A stretch of DNA of 64,000 nucleotides from Cereibacter_A azotoformans (GCF_003050905.1 NZ_QAOT01000002.1), one strand, 5' to 3'; shown: positions 1 through 8,504, numbered from the stretch's first letter. Numbers and translations: made by a program. Notes: generated from the sequence alone by a model not told the origin.

Positions 1-442
1 CAGGAAGGCATCCACCCGCTCATCGATCTCTTCGCAGAGCCGACTGACCTGGCTCTTGGAGATACCGGTGCCACCCATCGCCTGCACGAGGTTATCCATC
101 GATCGCGTCGAGACGCCATGAACGCAGGCCTCCTGTATGACGGCCGTCAGCGCCTTCTCGACCGAGCGCCGCTGCTCGAGAAAGGACGGAAAGCAGGAAC
201 CGGTCCGAAGGCGGGGGATCCGCAACTCGACGCTGCCTGCACGGGTCAGCCAGTCCCGCTCGCGATAGCCGTTGCGCTGTGCCGCCGATCGCCGCTCTTC
301 TCGCCATATTCGGCACCGGTCCTGGCGCCGACCTCCAGCTCCATCAGCCGTTCGGCGGCAAAGCCGATCATCTCGCGCGCACCAAATCCGCATCGCCGCG
401 CTTCTCGACGAGCGCCCGCAGGTCCATCATCGGTTTGGTCAT
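1..442 (-). pseudogene. IS256-family (mutator-type) transposase, broken 5' part
   Basis: The minus strand begins MTKPMMDLRALVEK, typical of the N terminus of IS256-type transposases, and later gives QRNGYRERDWLTRAG followed by a conserved segment around SMDNLVQAMGGTGISKSQVS. These parts are in different frames. The first frame stops after 24 codons at a frameshift, and a second shift is needed just before AQRNGYRERD. The reading then continues off the left edge of the window, so the catalytic DDE part is not visible. A decayed insertion-sequence copy is the simplest reading; sequencing errors at two places are less likely. Seen: the frames and motifs. Inferred: that it is non-functional. Confidence 0.8.
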
Positions 443-584
443 CGGGGCATCTCTCGGTTCAGGTTGGCTCAGAAGCCCGACCCTACCGAGAAACCCGATG
501 GCCAACGCCAGCTACACCACCACCCGGCACGTCACTCGCGCATGGCGGTGGACGCACTGCTCCTTCAGCGTCCGGATCACGCGC

Positions 585-840
585 TTGAGAACGGGCGGCA
601 TGAACACCAAGCTGCACGCGGTCGCCGATGCGAACAGCCGGCCCATCGGGTTCTTCATTTCGGCCGGTCCGGTCAGCGACTACACCGGGGGAGCCGCCCT
701 GCTGGGCAGCCTGCCGAAGGCCGACTGGCTGCTGGCCGATCGGGGCTGCGACGCGGACTGGCTGCGAGATGCGTCGAAAGACAAGGGGATGAAGGTCTGC
801 ATCCCGGCAGGAAGACCCGCAGGAAGCCGATGTGATACGA
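585..840 (+). pseudogene. IS5-type transposase internal fragment
   Basis: The translated stretch MNTKLHAVADANSRPIGFFI, followed by DYTGGAALLGSLPKADWLLADRG and DADW, matches the central DDE region of IS5/IS427-like transposases (the aspartate in the LLADRGxDADW motif is kept). After CIP the reading must switch frame to GRKTRRKPM, where a stop appears, and then YDKR, after which similarity is lost. There is no matching N-terminal half upstream, where the neighbouring IS256 remnant lies. It is a truncated, frameshifted remnant on the opposite strand to that element. Confidence 0.75.
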
Positions 841-929
841 CAAGCGGAGTCCGGATCTTGTAGGTCGCCGGTATGGGGCTGTTCATGCGGCCCAGCTATC
901 AGGCTGGATTCAGCCGACGTATCATTCAC

Positions 930-1124
930 AGGATTCGTGCAACAGAGCCGAGCGGTTACCTCCGCCGAAGCCGCATCGAAACCAAGATGCACTGTCGGAA
1001 ATGGCTGGGCTGGCGGCTGAGCGCAAGGGACTTCAACCGTCAGGTCGCCGGGTTCCAGATCCGTGTGGCCGTCCGGAACGGCTTCACCGCGCTCGGCATA
1101 CCCGTCACGGACGTCGTGGGCTGA
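930..1124 (+). pseudogene. IS5-type transposase C-terminal fragment
   Basis: The frame ending at 1124 reads YLRRSRIETKMHCRKWLG, then RLSARDFNRQVAGFQIRVAV and NGFTALGIPVTDV. This is the conserved C-terminal part of another IS5-family transposase (the IE in RIETKMH would hold the catalytic glutamate). The N-terminal two thirds are missing. It differs from the IS5 fragment just upstream, so at least two IS5-type elements have been broken here. It lies 48 bp from the 3' end of the metallo-hydrolase gene. Confidence 0.7.
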
Positions 1125-1172
1125 GTCAGTCCGGGGAATGGGGACATCTCAGAGCGACAGAGCCTGCCTGCC

Positions 1173-2114
1173 TCAGAATGAAGGTCCACGATCAGAGCGG
1201 GCGACAACTCCCCCGGCAAGGGGGCCCGCGATCGCGAAGACAGCCTCCGGCGATGGGCCTGGGGTGGCGACCACAAGGCCCCGGTGCCAGAGATCGAGAA
1301 GATGTGCGAGAAGGTTCCGGCTCGCCTGTGGATGAAGCGCGGGGGGCGTGTCGCGATAGACCCGGGCCGTCAACGCCGACAGATGCGCCGCCTCGGCCGA
1401 CAATTCCCGCAGGATCGAGGCCTCGCGTTCCCGCCGGTGCGCGGCCAGCCAGGCGATGCGGTCCGCAGGCCGTGTCACCGGAGCGCCGTGACCGGGATGG
1501 AAGATGCGCCAGGGACGCGCGCCCAGGCGGTCGAGAGACGACAGATACGCCCCCATGTCGCCGTCGGGAGGCGAGACCAGCGACGTTGCCCAACCCATGA
1601 CGTGATCTCCCGAGAAGCACCGGTCCCCCCATGCAAGGCAGAGGTGATTGCCGAAATGGCCCGGCGTGTGGATCGCCTCGATCTCCCACCCCGGTCCCGC
1701 GATCCGCTCGCCATCGCCCAGGCACCGATCCGGGACGAACCCGTCGTCCACCCCTTCGCCGCCGCCCAGCTCCCCGGCAAAGGCGCTCATGAGCGGGCTG
1801 CGGCCAGCGACCGCCGTGCCGAACGCCAGGATCTCGGCCCCGGTCAGGGTCGCGAGCGGACGGGCGAGAGGGGAATGGTCGCGATGGGCGTGGGTGACGA
1901 AGATCGTCGTGATCCGTTCGCCGGGGGCGAGGGCGGCGAGCAGGGCTTCGCGATGGGCCGCGTGATCCGGGCCCGGGTCGATCAGCGCGACCTCTCCCTC
2001 GCCCAGGATGTAGCTGTTGGTTCCCCAATGCGTCATGGGCGACGGGTTCGGCGCCAGCACGCGCCGGAGACCTGGCTCCAGCGTTACGCAGCGGCCGGGT
2101 TCGGGCCTCTCCAT
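1173..2114 (-). CDS. MBL-fold metallo-hydrolase
   Basis: The 313-residue protein has the metallo-beta-lactamase fold signature THAHRDH at residues 74-80, further ligands around HTPGHFGNH and FSGDHVMGW, and a late histidine in FHPGHGAP. The C-terminal 80 residues form a helical winged-helix-like domain typical of LACTB2/glyoxalase-II-like hydrolases. It is probably a cytoplasmic hydrolase; the substrate cannot be told from sequence. The gene is divergent from the sensor kinase at 2155, with only 40 bp between their start codons. Its 3' end abuts the transposase debris, so an altered C terminus from an old insertion cannot be excluded. Confidence 0.85.
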   Translation of the reverse strand: MERPEPGRCVTLEPGLRRVLAPNPSPMTHWGTNSYILGEGEVALIDPGPDHAAHREALLAALAPGERITTIFVTHAHRDHSPLARPLATLTGAEILAFGTAVAGRSPLMSAFAGELGGGEGVDDGFVPDRCLGDGERIAGPGWEIEAIHTPGHFGNHLCLAWGDRCFSGDHVMGWATSLVSPPDGDMGAYLSSLDRLGARPWRIFHPGHGAPVTRPADRIAWLAAHRREREASILRELSAEAAHLSALTARVYRDTPPALHPQASRNLLAHLLDLWHRGLVVATPGPSPEAVFAIAGPLAGGVVARSDRGPSF

Positions 2115-2154
2115 CGCTCTTTCCTCTCATCCGGTGCGCGGCTAGGCTCGGTTC

Positions 2155-3474
2155 ATGTTCGCGCCGCTCAAGTCCGTCGTTCCGCGCAGCCTCTATGGTC
2201 GCGCCGCCCTCATCCTGATCGTGCCCATCGTCACGATCCAGCTCGTGATTTCCATATCCTTCATCCAGCGCCATTACGAGGGCGTCACCCGGCAGATGGC
2301 GCGCGGACTGATGATCGAGCTTCGCCATCTGATCGACGTGGTCAACCGCGCACCCAGTCCGGCCGAGGCCGAGGCGCGCGCCGCGGCCGTGGCGCAGGCG
2401 CTGGAGTTCCGGGTGGCGCTGCCGGCCGAGTGGGGCGAGGTGCGAGACCGGAGGGACTTCTGGGACCTGTCGGGCCGCCAGCTCATCCCGGCCCTGCACG
2501 GGGGTCTTCCGGAACTTGCCGCCGTCGATCTCGTGAACACGGACAACGAGGTGCGGCTTCTGTTTGAAACGGCGGCCGGGCCCTTGTCCGTGGCGGTGGA
2601 GCGCCGGCGCGTCTCCGCCTCCAATCCGCACCAGCTGCTCGTCCTGATGATCGTGACCTCGATCCTGATGACGGTGATCGCCTACCTGTTCCTGTCCAAC
2701 CAGCTCCGGCCGATCAAGCGGCTGGCGGACGCGGCCGAGGCGTTCGGCAAGGGCCAGCACATCGCCTATCGGCCGCGCGGGGCGCTCGAGGTGCGGGCGG
2801 CGGGGCAGGCCTTCCTCGAGATGCGCGCCCGGATCGAGCGGCAGATCGAGCAGCGGACGCTGATGCTGTCGGGCGTGAGCCACGACCTGCGCACACCGCT
2901 GACGCGGCTGCGGCTGGGGCTGTCGATGCTGTCCGACCCCGAGGAAGCCGAAGAGCTTCTGCGCGACGTGGCCGACATGGAGCGGCTGGTGGACGAGTTC
3001 CTCTCCTTCGTGCGGGGCGATGCGCTCGAAGAGGCCGAGCAGGTCGATCCGCTGGCCCTCGTGGCGCGCGTGGTCGAGAATGCGCAGCGCGCAGGGCAGA
3101 AGGTGACGCTCGTGCGGGCCGACGGCGAAGGCACGATGGTGCTGCGTCCGGCCGCGGTCGGGCGGGCGCTCGAGAATCTCGTCGGCAATGCGGTGCGCTA
3201 CGGCAGCCGGGCCGAGGTCTCGGTTGCGCTCGGCGAGCGGGCGCTGCGCATCACGGTCGAGGATGACGGGCCGGGCATTCCGCGGGACCGGCGCGACGAG
3301 GCGCTGCGCCCCTTCACCCGGCTCGACCAGGCGCGCAACCAGAACCGCGGCGGGGGTGTCGGCCTCGGCCTCACGATCGCGATGGACATCGCGCGCAACC
3401 ACGGCGGCACGCTGCGTCTCGGCGAAAGCCCGACCCTCGGCGGTCTCCGGGCCGAACTGACGCTCGCCCGCTGA
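2155..3474 (+). CDS. EnvZ-type membrane sensor histidine kinase
   Basis: The 439-residue protein has an N-terminal membrane segment (about residues 17-40), a periplasmic domain, a second membrane segment (about 160-182, LLVLMIVTSILMTVIAYLFL), a HAMP linker, a phosphoacceptor SHDLRTPLTRLRL with His at about residue 243, and an HATPase domain with DDGPGIP and GGGVGLGL. This arrangement is that of alphaproteobacterial EnvZ-like kinases, which pair with OmpR-type regulators. No response-regulator gene is next to it; upstream is the divergent metallo-hydrolase. The partner is therefore encoded elsewhere or has been separated by rearrangement near the IS remnants. Confidence 0.88.
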   Translation: MFAPLKSVVPRSLYGRAALILIVPIVTIQLVISISFIQRHYEGVTRQMARGLMIELRHLIDVVNRAPSPAEAEARAAAVAQALEFRVALPAEWGEVRDRRDFWDLSGRQLIPALHGGLPELAAVDLVNTDNEVRLLFETAAGPLSVAVERRRVSASNPHQLLVLMIVTSILMTVIAYLFLSNQLRPIKRLADAAEAFGKGQHIAYRPRGALEVRAAGQAFLEMRARIERQIEQRTLMLSGVSHDLRTPLTRLRLGLSMLSDPEEAEELLRDVADMERLVDEFLSFVRGDALEEAEQVDPLALVARVVENAQRAGQKVTLVRADGEGTMVLRPAAVGRALENLVGNAVRYGSRAEVSVALGERALRITVEDDGPGIPRDRRDEALRPFTRLDQARNQNRGGGVGLGLTIAMDIARNHGGTLRLGESPTLGGLRAELTLAR

Positions 3475-3491
3475 CAACATTCAAGGTGCCG

Positions 3492-3556
3492 TCATGCCCG
3501 GCGCCCCTTCATTCTGGGGTAAATATCCCGGGGTGCGGGGCAGAGCCCCGCGTGTC
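3492..3556 (-). repeat. Dispersed GC-rich intergenic repeat, copy B
   Basis: Read on the minus strand, this stretch carries GGGGCTCTGCCCC, then a C-rich tract, then GGGATATTTACCCCAGAATG. The copy at 20733-20792 has the same order of blocks: a G-rich/C-rich hairpin, a C-rich tract, then GATATTTGGGCAGAGTGAA. Both follow immediately after a stop codon in the gene's direction, here after the CAP-domain gene. Elements of this form are common in Rhodobacteraceae and probably act as terminators or mRNA 3' stabilisers (inference). Confidence 0.6.
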
Positions 3557-3559
3557 CCC

Positions 3560-4036
3560 TCACCTCCGGGCGCCGAGCACCAGCGACCACTGGGCCCGCC
3601 CGTCCGTGCCCGGCGCGATCCCCACGCCCGCCTCGCGCACCCCCTGCATCAGGATGTTCTTCCGATGCCCTGAGGAGTTCATCCAGAGTTCCACCACCCG
3701 CTGCGCGCTGGAGGGGCCGCGGGCGATGTTCTCGGCGGCGGTCCGGTAGCGGTAGCCCTCCGAGCGCAGCCGCTCGGTGAGGCCCGCCCCGTTGGGCAGT
3801 TCGTGCGACAGGACCGAGCGGCGGGCGTTGCTGCAGGCCTGCACCTGTGCCGCACGCTGAAGCCTGGCCGAGAAATCGAGCGGCGGCAGGCCCTTCTGGC
3901 GCCGTTCCGCGCTCACGAGGCGGATCACCTCGCTCCGGGCCTGATCGGCCCCCTGCGGGGCGGCGCAGGGCTGGGCGTGAAGCGGGGCCGCGATCAGCAG
4001 CAGGAGGCTTGCGAGGATTGTGCGCATGGGACTCAT
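3560..4036 (-). CDS. Secreted CAP/SCP-domain protein
   Basis: A signal peptide (MRTILASLLLLIAAPLHA) precedes a compact CAP (SCP/PR1, YkwD-like) domain with SHELPNGAGLTERL, YRYRTAAENIARG and WMNSSGHRKNIL, the usual conserved histidine, glutamate and C-terminal histidine. The product is about 158 residues and should be exported to the periplasm; function is unknown. Start choice is uncertain. An ATG at 4036 or 4027 fits the signal peptide, but the frame stays open to an ATG at 4096 that overlaps the stop of the upstream ABC ATPase gene as ATGA and has AAGGA just before it. That longer form would put 20 polar residues ahead of the signal peptide. Confidence 0.8.
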   Translation of the reverse strand: MSPMRTILASLLLLIAAPLHAQPCAAPQGADQARSEVIRLVSAERRQKGLPPLDFSARLQRAAQVQACSNARRSVLSHELPNGAGLTERLRSEGYRYRTAAENIARGPSSAQRVVELWMNSSGHRKNILMQGVREAGVGIAPGTDGRAQWSLVLGARR

Positions 4037-4092
4037 CTGTTCGTTGTGGTCTGGGTGTATTGCACGTTCCGGTTGCAATCTTCGAGGCGCAA

Positions 4093-4752
4093 TCATGTTC
4101 CTTCCGGGGTCGATCCGCGGCCTTCCGCCGGCGCGACGACGCGGCCACCGGCCGCCGCGGCATCCTCGGGGTCGTGCGACACGAGGATCACCGGCAGCCC
4201 CTTCTGCCGTGCGCGCTCCAGCACGAAGGTGCGGATCTGGGCGCGGAGGGTCGCGTCCAGCCGCGAGAAGGGCTCGTCCAGAAGCAGGGCCGCAGGCTCG
4301 GCCAGCAGCGTCCGCAGCAGCGCCACCCGGGCGCGCTGGCCGCCCGAGAGCGTCGCCGGATCCCGGTCGGCAAAGCCGGCAAGATCGGCCTGCTCCAGCG
4401 CCGTCTCGATCCGCGCGCGACGCTCGGCGCCGCGAACACCGGCGGGCAGGCCGAAGCCGAGGTTGCCCGCCACGGACAGATGCGGAAAGAGCACGTCCTC
4501 CTGAAACAGCAGGCCGATTCGCCGCTCGCGCGTGGGCAGCCCGGTCACGTCGCGCCCGTCGAGCCAGATCCGCCCGCTCTGCCGGACCCCCGGCCCGAGC
4601 GTGCCCATGATGGCGGCGAGGGCCGTGGATTTGCCCGAGCCCGACGGGCCCATGATGGTCAGCACCTCGCCCGGAGCCACATCGAGATCGAGATCGACCA
4701 GCAGCGTGCCGCCCCGCATCACCCTCAGCCTGTCCAGACGCAGCCCCCTCAT
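4093..4752 (-). CDS. ynjD: ABC transporter ATP-binding protein, YnjD type
   Basis: The 219-residue ATPase has Walker A GPSGSGKST, Q-loop FQEDVLFPHL, signature LSGGQRARVA, Walker B ALLLDEP and switch histidine VSHDPEDA. The start codon overlaps the permease stop as ATGA (4749-4752), so the two are translationally coupled. With the permease and binding protein it forms an importer like E. coli YnjBCD, which is related to thiamine and iron transporters but has no established substrate. The name rests on gene order as well as sequence; ThiQ-like function is the alternative. Confidence 0.85.
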   Translation of the reverse strand: MRGLRLDRLRVMRGGTLLVDLDLDVAPGEVLTIMGPSGSGKSTALAAIMGTLGPGVRQSGRIWLDGRDVTGLPTRERRIGLLFQEDVLFPHLSVAGNLGFGLPAGVRGAERRARIETALEQADLAGFADRDPATLSGGQRARVALLRTLLAEPAALLLDEPFSRLDATLRAQIRTFVLERARQKGLPVILVSHDPEDAAAAGGRVVAPAEGRGSTPEGT

Positions 4753-6437
4753 GCGGCCCTCATCCCGCGGCGGCGACGAAAGACCAGCGCCGGCAGCACG
4801 AGGGCTGCGGCGAAACCGGCGGCGGGCAGCAGCATCTGAAGCAGCGCGTAGGCCCCCACCACCCGCCGGTTTCCCCCCGAGGACAGCGCCACCGCCTCGG
4901 TGGTGAGGGTCGTCACCCGTCCGCCTCCGATCAGGAGCGTCGGCAGATATTGTCCGACCGAGACGGCGAGCCCCACCGCAAAGGCGGTCAGCACGGGGCG
5001 CATCAACATGGGCAGGCGGAGCCGCCAGAAGATCCGGCCGGGCGATGCGCCAAGGGCCGCGCCCACCGTGCCGATCCGCGCGTCCCACGCCCGCCAGGGC
5101 GCCGAGAGCGACAGGAACACATAGGGCAGCACGAAGATCAGATGGGCCGCCGCCACCGCCAACGGCGTGCCGTCGAGCCCGAGACCCAGCGCCGCCACCT
5201 GCAGTCCCGGCAGGAAGGCCACCTGCGGCACGATCAGCGGCAGATAGAGCACCGCCATCGCGCGGGACGAGGGGCTGAGCGCGTGGCGCTGCTCGGCCTC
5301 GAGACAGGCGAGGGCGAGGATCAGCGCCACTCCGGCCACCGCGGCTCCGAGGCCGAGCGTCAGGGCCGCGTGCCGGGCCAGATCGGGGGCCGCCTCGCGC
5401 CAGATGCGCAGGCTCATGGTCTGGGGCAGGCTGTCGGGAAAGCTCCAGAGCCCCGCGACCGACCAGAGCGCCAGCCCGGCGAGCCCCACGCCCACGGCCG
5501 CCAGCACCAGCGCCGTGGCCGCCAGCGTGAGCGGGCGAAGCAGCCGGTCGAGCCGCGCGCCCCGCCAGCCCCGCGCGGCTGCGCCGAGAAGGACCCTGCG
5601 CACCACCAGCTCTCCCGTCCGCCACAGGGCCAGCGCGCCCAGCACCAGCGTCAGTTGCAGCAGGGCCGCGGCGGCGGCGCGGCCGCGCTCGGCCAGCGCG
5701 GGATCGGCCATCCAGAGGGCGATCTGCACCGCCAGCGTCGGCGGGCGCGTCGGGCCGAGGATCATCGCCATCTCGACCGCCGTCATGGAATAGGCGAGCA
5801 CGGCGTAGCAGGGCAGGCGGATCTGGGCATAGAGCGCGGGCAGGACCGCAAAGGCCCAGCCGGCCGCGCGTCCGTAGCCCAGCGTCTGCGCCAGCATGGT
5901 CCGCCGCGGCGCGTCGGTCTGGGGCAGGGCGGCCAGCGACATGAGCAGGAGGAAGGGCACCTCCTTGGCGACCAGCCCCGCGATCAGCGCGAGCCCCGCA
6001 GGATCGTTCAGCGTGAGCAGGTCGGGGGGCGTGTCCCAGCCGGTGGCCCAGGGCGAGAGGGCCCGCACGATCCAGCCCGAGGGCGCGATCAGGAAGGCCA
6101 GCCCCAGGGCCACGGCCGCATGGGGCACCGCCAGGAGCGGCGAGAGCAGTCTCAGCACCGCCCCGAAGATCCGTCCGCCCGGCAGCAGCGCCAGGATGAG
6201 CAGCGTCAGCGCGAGCGAAAGACCCGTCGCGGCAAGCCCCGTCACCAGCGACAGCCGCACCGCCGCCCCGAGGCCCGGCCAGTCGGCCAACGCCCGGAAG
6301 GACTGCAGCCCCGGCGTCCCGCCGAGCCCGAAGGCCGGCGCAATGGTGCCCGCAAGCCCCGCCGCCACCGGCACCAGCATGAGCGCGAGCGTCAGCCTCG
6401 GCGCCTGCCGCAGAAGCCCGCCCGCGCGCTGCCTCAA
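4749..6437 (-). CDS. ynjC: Fused ABC transporter permease, YnjC type
   Basis: This 562-residue inner-membrane protein contains two copies of the binding-protein-dependent permease domain in tandem, about residues 1-260 and 290-562, with roughly twelve hydrophobic segments. EAA-like loops appear near TMLAQTLGYGRAAGWAF and GAALGASPGRIFWRLRLPML. The best start is a TTG at 6437, overlapping the stop of the binding-protein gene, which implies coupling. The double-permease form is typical of the YnjC/FbpB/ThiP group. It would form the transport channel with YnjD and the periplasmic protein encoded upstream. Confidence 0.85.
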   Translation of the reverse strand: MRQRAGGLLRQAPRLTLALMLVPVAAGLAGTIAPAFGLGGTPGLQSFRALADWPGLGAAVRLSLVTGLAATGLSLALTLLILALLPGGRIFGAVLRLLSPLLAVPHAAVALGLAFLIAPSGWIVRALSPWATGWDTPPDLLTLNDPAGLALIAGLVAKEVPFLLLMSLAALPQTDAPRRTMLAQTLGYGRAAGWAFAVLPALYAQIRLPCYAVLAYSMTAVEMAMILGPTRPPTLAVQIALWMADPALAERGRAAAAALLQLTLVLGALALWRTGELVVRRVLLGAAARGWRGARLDRLLRPLTLAATALVLAAVGVGLAGLALWSVAGLWSFPDSLPQTMSLRIWREAAPDLARHAALTLGLGAAVAGVALILALACLEAEQRHALSPSSRAMAVLYLPLIVPQVAFLPGLQVAALGLGLDGTPLAVAAAHLIFVLPYVFLSLSAPWRAWDARIGTVGAALGASPGRIFWRLRLPMLMRPVLTAFAVGLAVSVGQYLPTLLIGGGRVTTLTTEAVALSSGGNRRVVGAYALLQMLLPAAGFAAALVLPALVFRRRRGMRAA

Positions 6438-7639
6438 GGTGCGGTTCCGTAGCGGCGCACCCAGTCCTCGGCGATGCGCTCCATCCAGCTCGCGTGCGGC
6501 TCGAGAAGTGCGGGGCCGAGATCCTCCGGCGCGAGCGTCGCCACCCCCAGATCGAGCGCCTCGAACCGCGCCCGGTCCTCATCGGGCAGTCGGTCCAGAT
6601 CGAGCACCGTCTGAAAGCCCAGCACGGCCGGATCCTGCGCCCGCGCCTGAACCGCCGGATCGAGAAGGAGATTCGCGATCACCCGTGCCCCGGCCGCATG
6701 GGCCGCATTGAACGGGATCGCCACGAAGCTTGCATTGCCGATGGTGCCGCCCTCGAGCGTGAAGGTGCGCACCGTCTCGGCCAGTTCGCCCGCCGCGATG
6801 GCGGCCGAGGCGCGGCCCGGATTGAAGGCGAAGGAGATCGCGATCTCGCCGTCGGCAAAAAGCTGGCCCATCGCCGGCTCATTGGCCGGATAGGCGCGCC
6901 CCTCGCGCCACAGATGCGGCTCGGCCCGGTCGAGCCAGTCCCAGAGCGGCGCCGTCGCCGCCTCGTAGGTCGCGGGATCCACCGGCCGCTGAAGCTGGGC
7001 CGGATCCTCGATCACGCCATGCAGGACCTGCTTGAGGAAGGTCGTGCCCAGATAGTCCGGCGGCTGCGGGAAGGTGAACCGTCCGGGGTTGGCCTCGATC
7101 CAGTCGAGCAGCCCCGCGAGCGTGCGCGGCGGCGAGGGCAGGCGGGCGCTGTCATGCTCGAACACGAGTTGCGCCATCGCCCAGGGGCTTTCGAGCCCCT
7201 CTGTGGGCTCGGTGAAGTCGGTGACGGTCGCGGGTTTGCCCGCCACATCGACGTAGCGCCAGTTGGGCAGGCTTTCGGCGAAGGGCCCCGACAGAAGGCC
7301 CTGCGCCTTCATCGCCGCAAAGTTCTCGCCGTTGATCCAGATGAGATCGACCGCGCCACCCGTCGTGCGTCCGGCCTGCTTCTCGGCCAGCACCCGCGCC
7401 ACCGCGTCCGTCGTGTCGGCAAGCTTCACCTGTTCGAGCCGGACGCCATGACGGGCCTGCGCCTCCTCGCCCACCCAGGCGATGAAGGCGTTGATCTTCG
7501 AGTCGCCGCCCCAGGCGTGCCAATAGACCGTCTGGCCCTCGGCCTCGGCCAGCACGCGATCCCAGGCCTCCTCGGCGCCCGCTGCCGGCGCCAGTGCCGC
7601 GAGGCAGGCCAGCGCCGTCCCCATGATCCGTCCGAACAT
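6434..7639 (-). CDS. ynjB: ABC transporter periplasmic binding protein, YnjB type
   Basis: The product has a signal peptide (MFGRIMGTALACLAALAPAAGA) and a mature solute-binding domain starting EEAWDRVLAEAEGQTVYWHAWGG, characteristic of YnjB/family-1 extracellular binding proteins. I chose the ATG at 7639 because GGGAGGG lies just upstream and the signal peptide begins there; the frame is open for another 34 codons. It is the first gene of a three-gene operon with the fused permease and ATPase. The ligand is unknown; tryptophan and aspartate-rich segments near the N terminus do not decide it. Confidence 0.85.
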   Translation of the reverse strand: MFGRIMGTALACLAALAPAAGAEEAWDRVLAEAEGQTVYWHAWGGDSKINAFIAWVGEEAQARHGVRLEQVKLADTTDAVARVLAEKQAGRTTGGAVDLIWINGENFAAMKAQGLLSGPFAESLPNWRYVDVAGKPATVTDFTEPTEGLESPWAMAQLVFEHDSARLPSPPRTLAGLLDWIEANPGRFTFPQPPDYLGTTFLKQVLHGVIEDPAQLQRPVDPATYEAATAPLWDWLDRAEPHLWREGRAYPANEPAMGQLFADGEIAISFAFNPGRASAAIAAGELAETVRTFTLEGGTIGNASFVAIPFNAAHAAGARVIANLLLDPAVQARAQDPAVLGFQTVLDLDRLPDEDRARFEALDLGVATLAPEDLGPALLEPHASWMERIAEDWVRRYGTAP

Positions 7640-7752
7640 CCGACCCTCCCATCCGTGACCTCTTCCGCTTAGCGTGAGGCGTGGCCCCGCCGCAATCGCC
7701 GGCGTTGCAGAGCGCCGCCGCTTGCGCCACACAGCGCGCAAGGGAGACCTCC

Positions 7753-8361
7753 ATGCTTGACGGCCTGATGCGACGCCTCATCGACCCGCCGCTCGACCGG
7801 GCGGGCCGCGCGCTCGCCCGGCGCGGCTGGAGCGCGGATGCGGTGACGCTGGCCGGGCTGGGCCTCGGGCTGCTGGCGGCGGGGATCGTGGCGCTCGGCC
7901 TGCCGCCCGTCTGGGCGATCCTGCCGCTTCTGGCGGGACGGTTCGCGGACGGGCTCGACGGGGCCATCGCACGGGCCACCCGCAGGACGGACTTCGGCGG
8001 CTATCTCGACATCACCTGCGATTTCCTCTTCTACGCGGCCTTTCCGCTCGCCTTCGTGCTGCGCGATCCCGAAGTCGGCGCGGCCGGGGCGTTCCTGCTG
8101 GCCTCCTTTTATGTGAATGGCGCGACATTTCTCGGTTTTGCGGTGCTTGCCGCACGGCGCGGGATGGAGACGCGCGCGCGCGGCGAGAAGTCGCTCTATT
8201 TCACCGCCGGATTGCTCGAGGGCAGCGAAACCATCCTGTTCTTCCTGTTTCTCTGCCTCTTTCCGCAGCTTTTCGCGCCGGCCGCCTGGATTTTCGGCGC
8301 GCTCTGCTTCGTGACGGCCACGAGCCGGGTGCTGCTGGCGCGGCGCCTGTTCCGCGAGTGA
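7753..8361 (+). CDS. ynjF: CDP-alcohol phosphatidyltransferase family protein, YnjF type
   Basis: A 202-residue multi-pass membrane protein with the complete CDP-alcohol phosphotransferase signature D-x2-DG-x2-AR-x8-G-x3-D-x3-D (DGLDGAIAR then G-GYLD-ITCD, about residues 60-85). Such enzymes join a CDP-linked lipid to an alcohol. The ATG at 7753 is preceded by AGGGAG; the frame is open further upstream. In E. coli ynjF sits next to ynjBCD, and here the gene is divergent from the ynjB homologue 113 bp away, so the association is conserved though the orientation differs. Substrate unknown. Confidence 0.82.
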   Translation: MLDGLMRRLIDPPLDRAGRALARRGWSADAVTLAGLGLGLLAAGIVALGLPPVWAILPLLAGRFADGLDGAIARATRRTDFGGYLDITCDFLFYAAFPLAFVLRDPEVGAAGAFLLASFYVNGATFLGFAVLAARRGMETRARGEKSLYFTAGLLEGSETILFFLFLCLFPQLFAPAAWIFGALCFVTATSRVLLARRLFRE

Positions 8362-8504
8362 CCGCTCGGCCGGCCTGTCGCTCACGCGGGGTCATCCCGC
8401 CGCGCATTTTTCCGGCCGCCCTTGCGGGGGGCGGGGCTGGCCACTAAGACTCGGGTAACAGCTGGACGATAATCCTTGCAAATGTGACGGGACAGCAGGC
8501 GCAC

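Noticed and set aside
118..863. Plus-strand open frames across the start of the window as genes
   Set aside because: They cross the IS256 remnant in antisense and the IS5 fragment; only the transposase piece has homology-like motifs.
1192..3480. Long minus-strand open frame of 762 codons
   Set aside because: It is the antisense of the sensor kinase and a frame-shifted shadow of the MBL hydrolase; composition is Arg/His/Pro-rich with no domain.
8418..8450. Possible heat-shock (RpoH) promoter before clpP, CTTG then CTAAG after about 17 bases
   Set aside because: The -10 part does not match the known consensus well enough to list.
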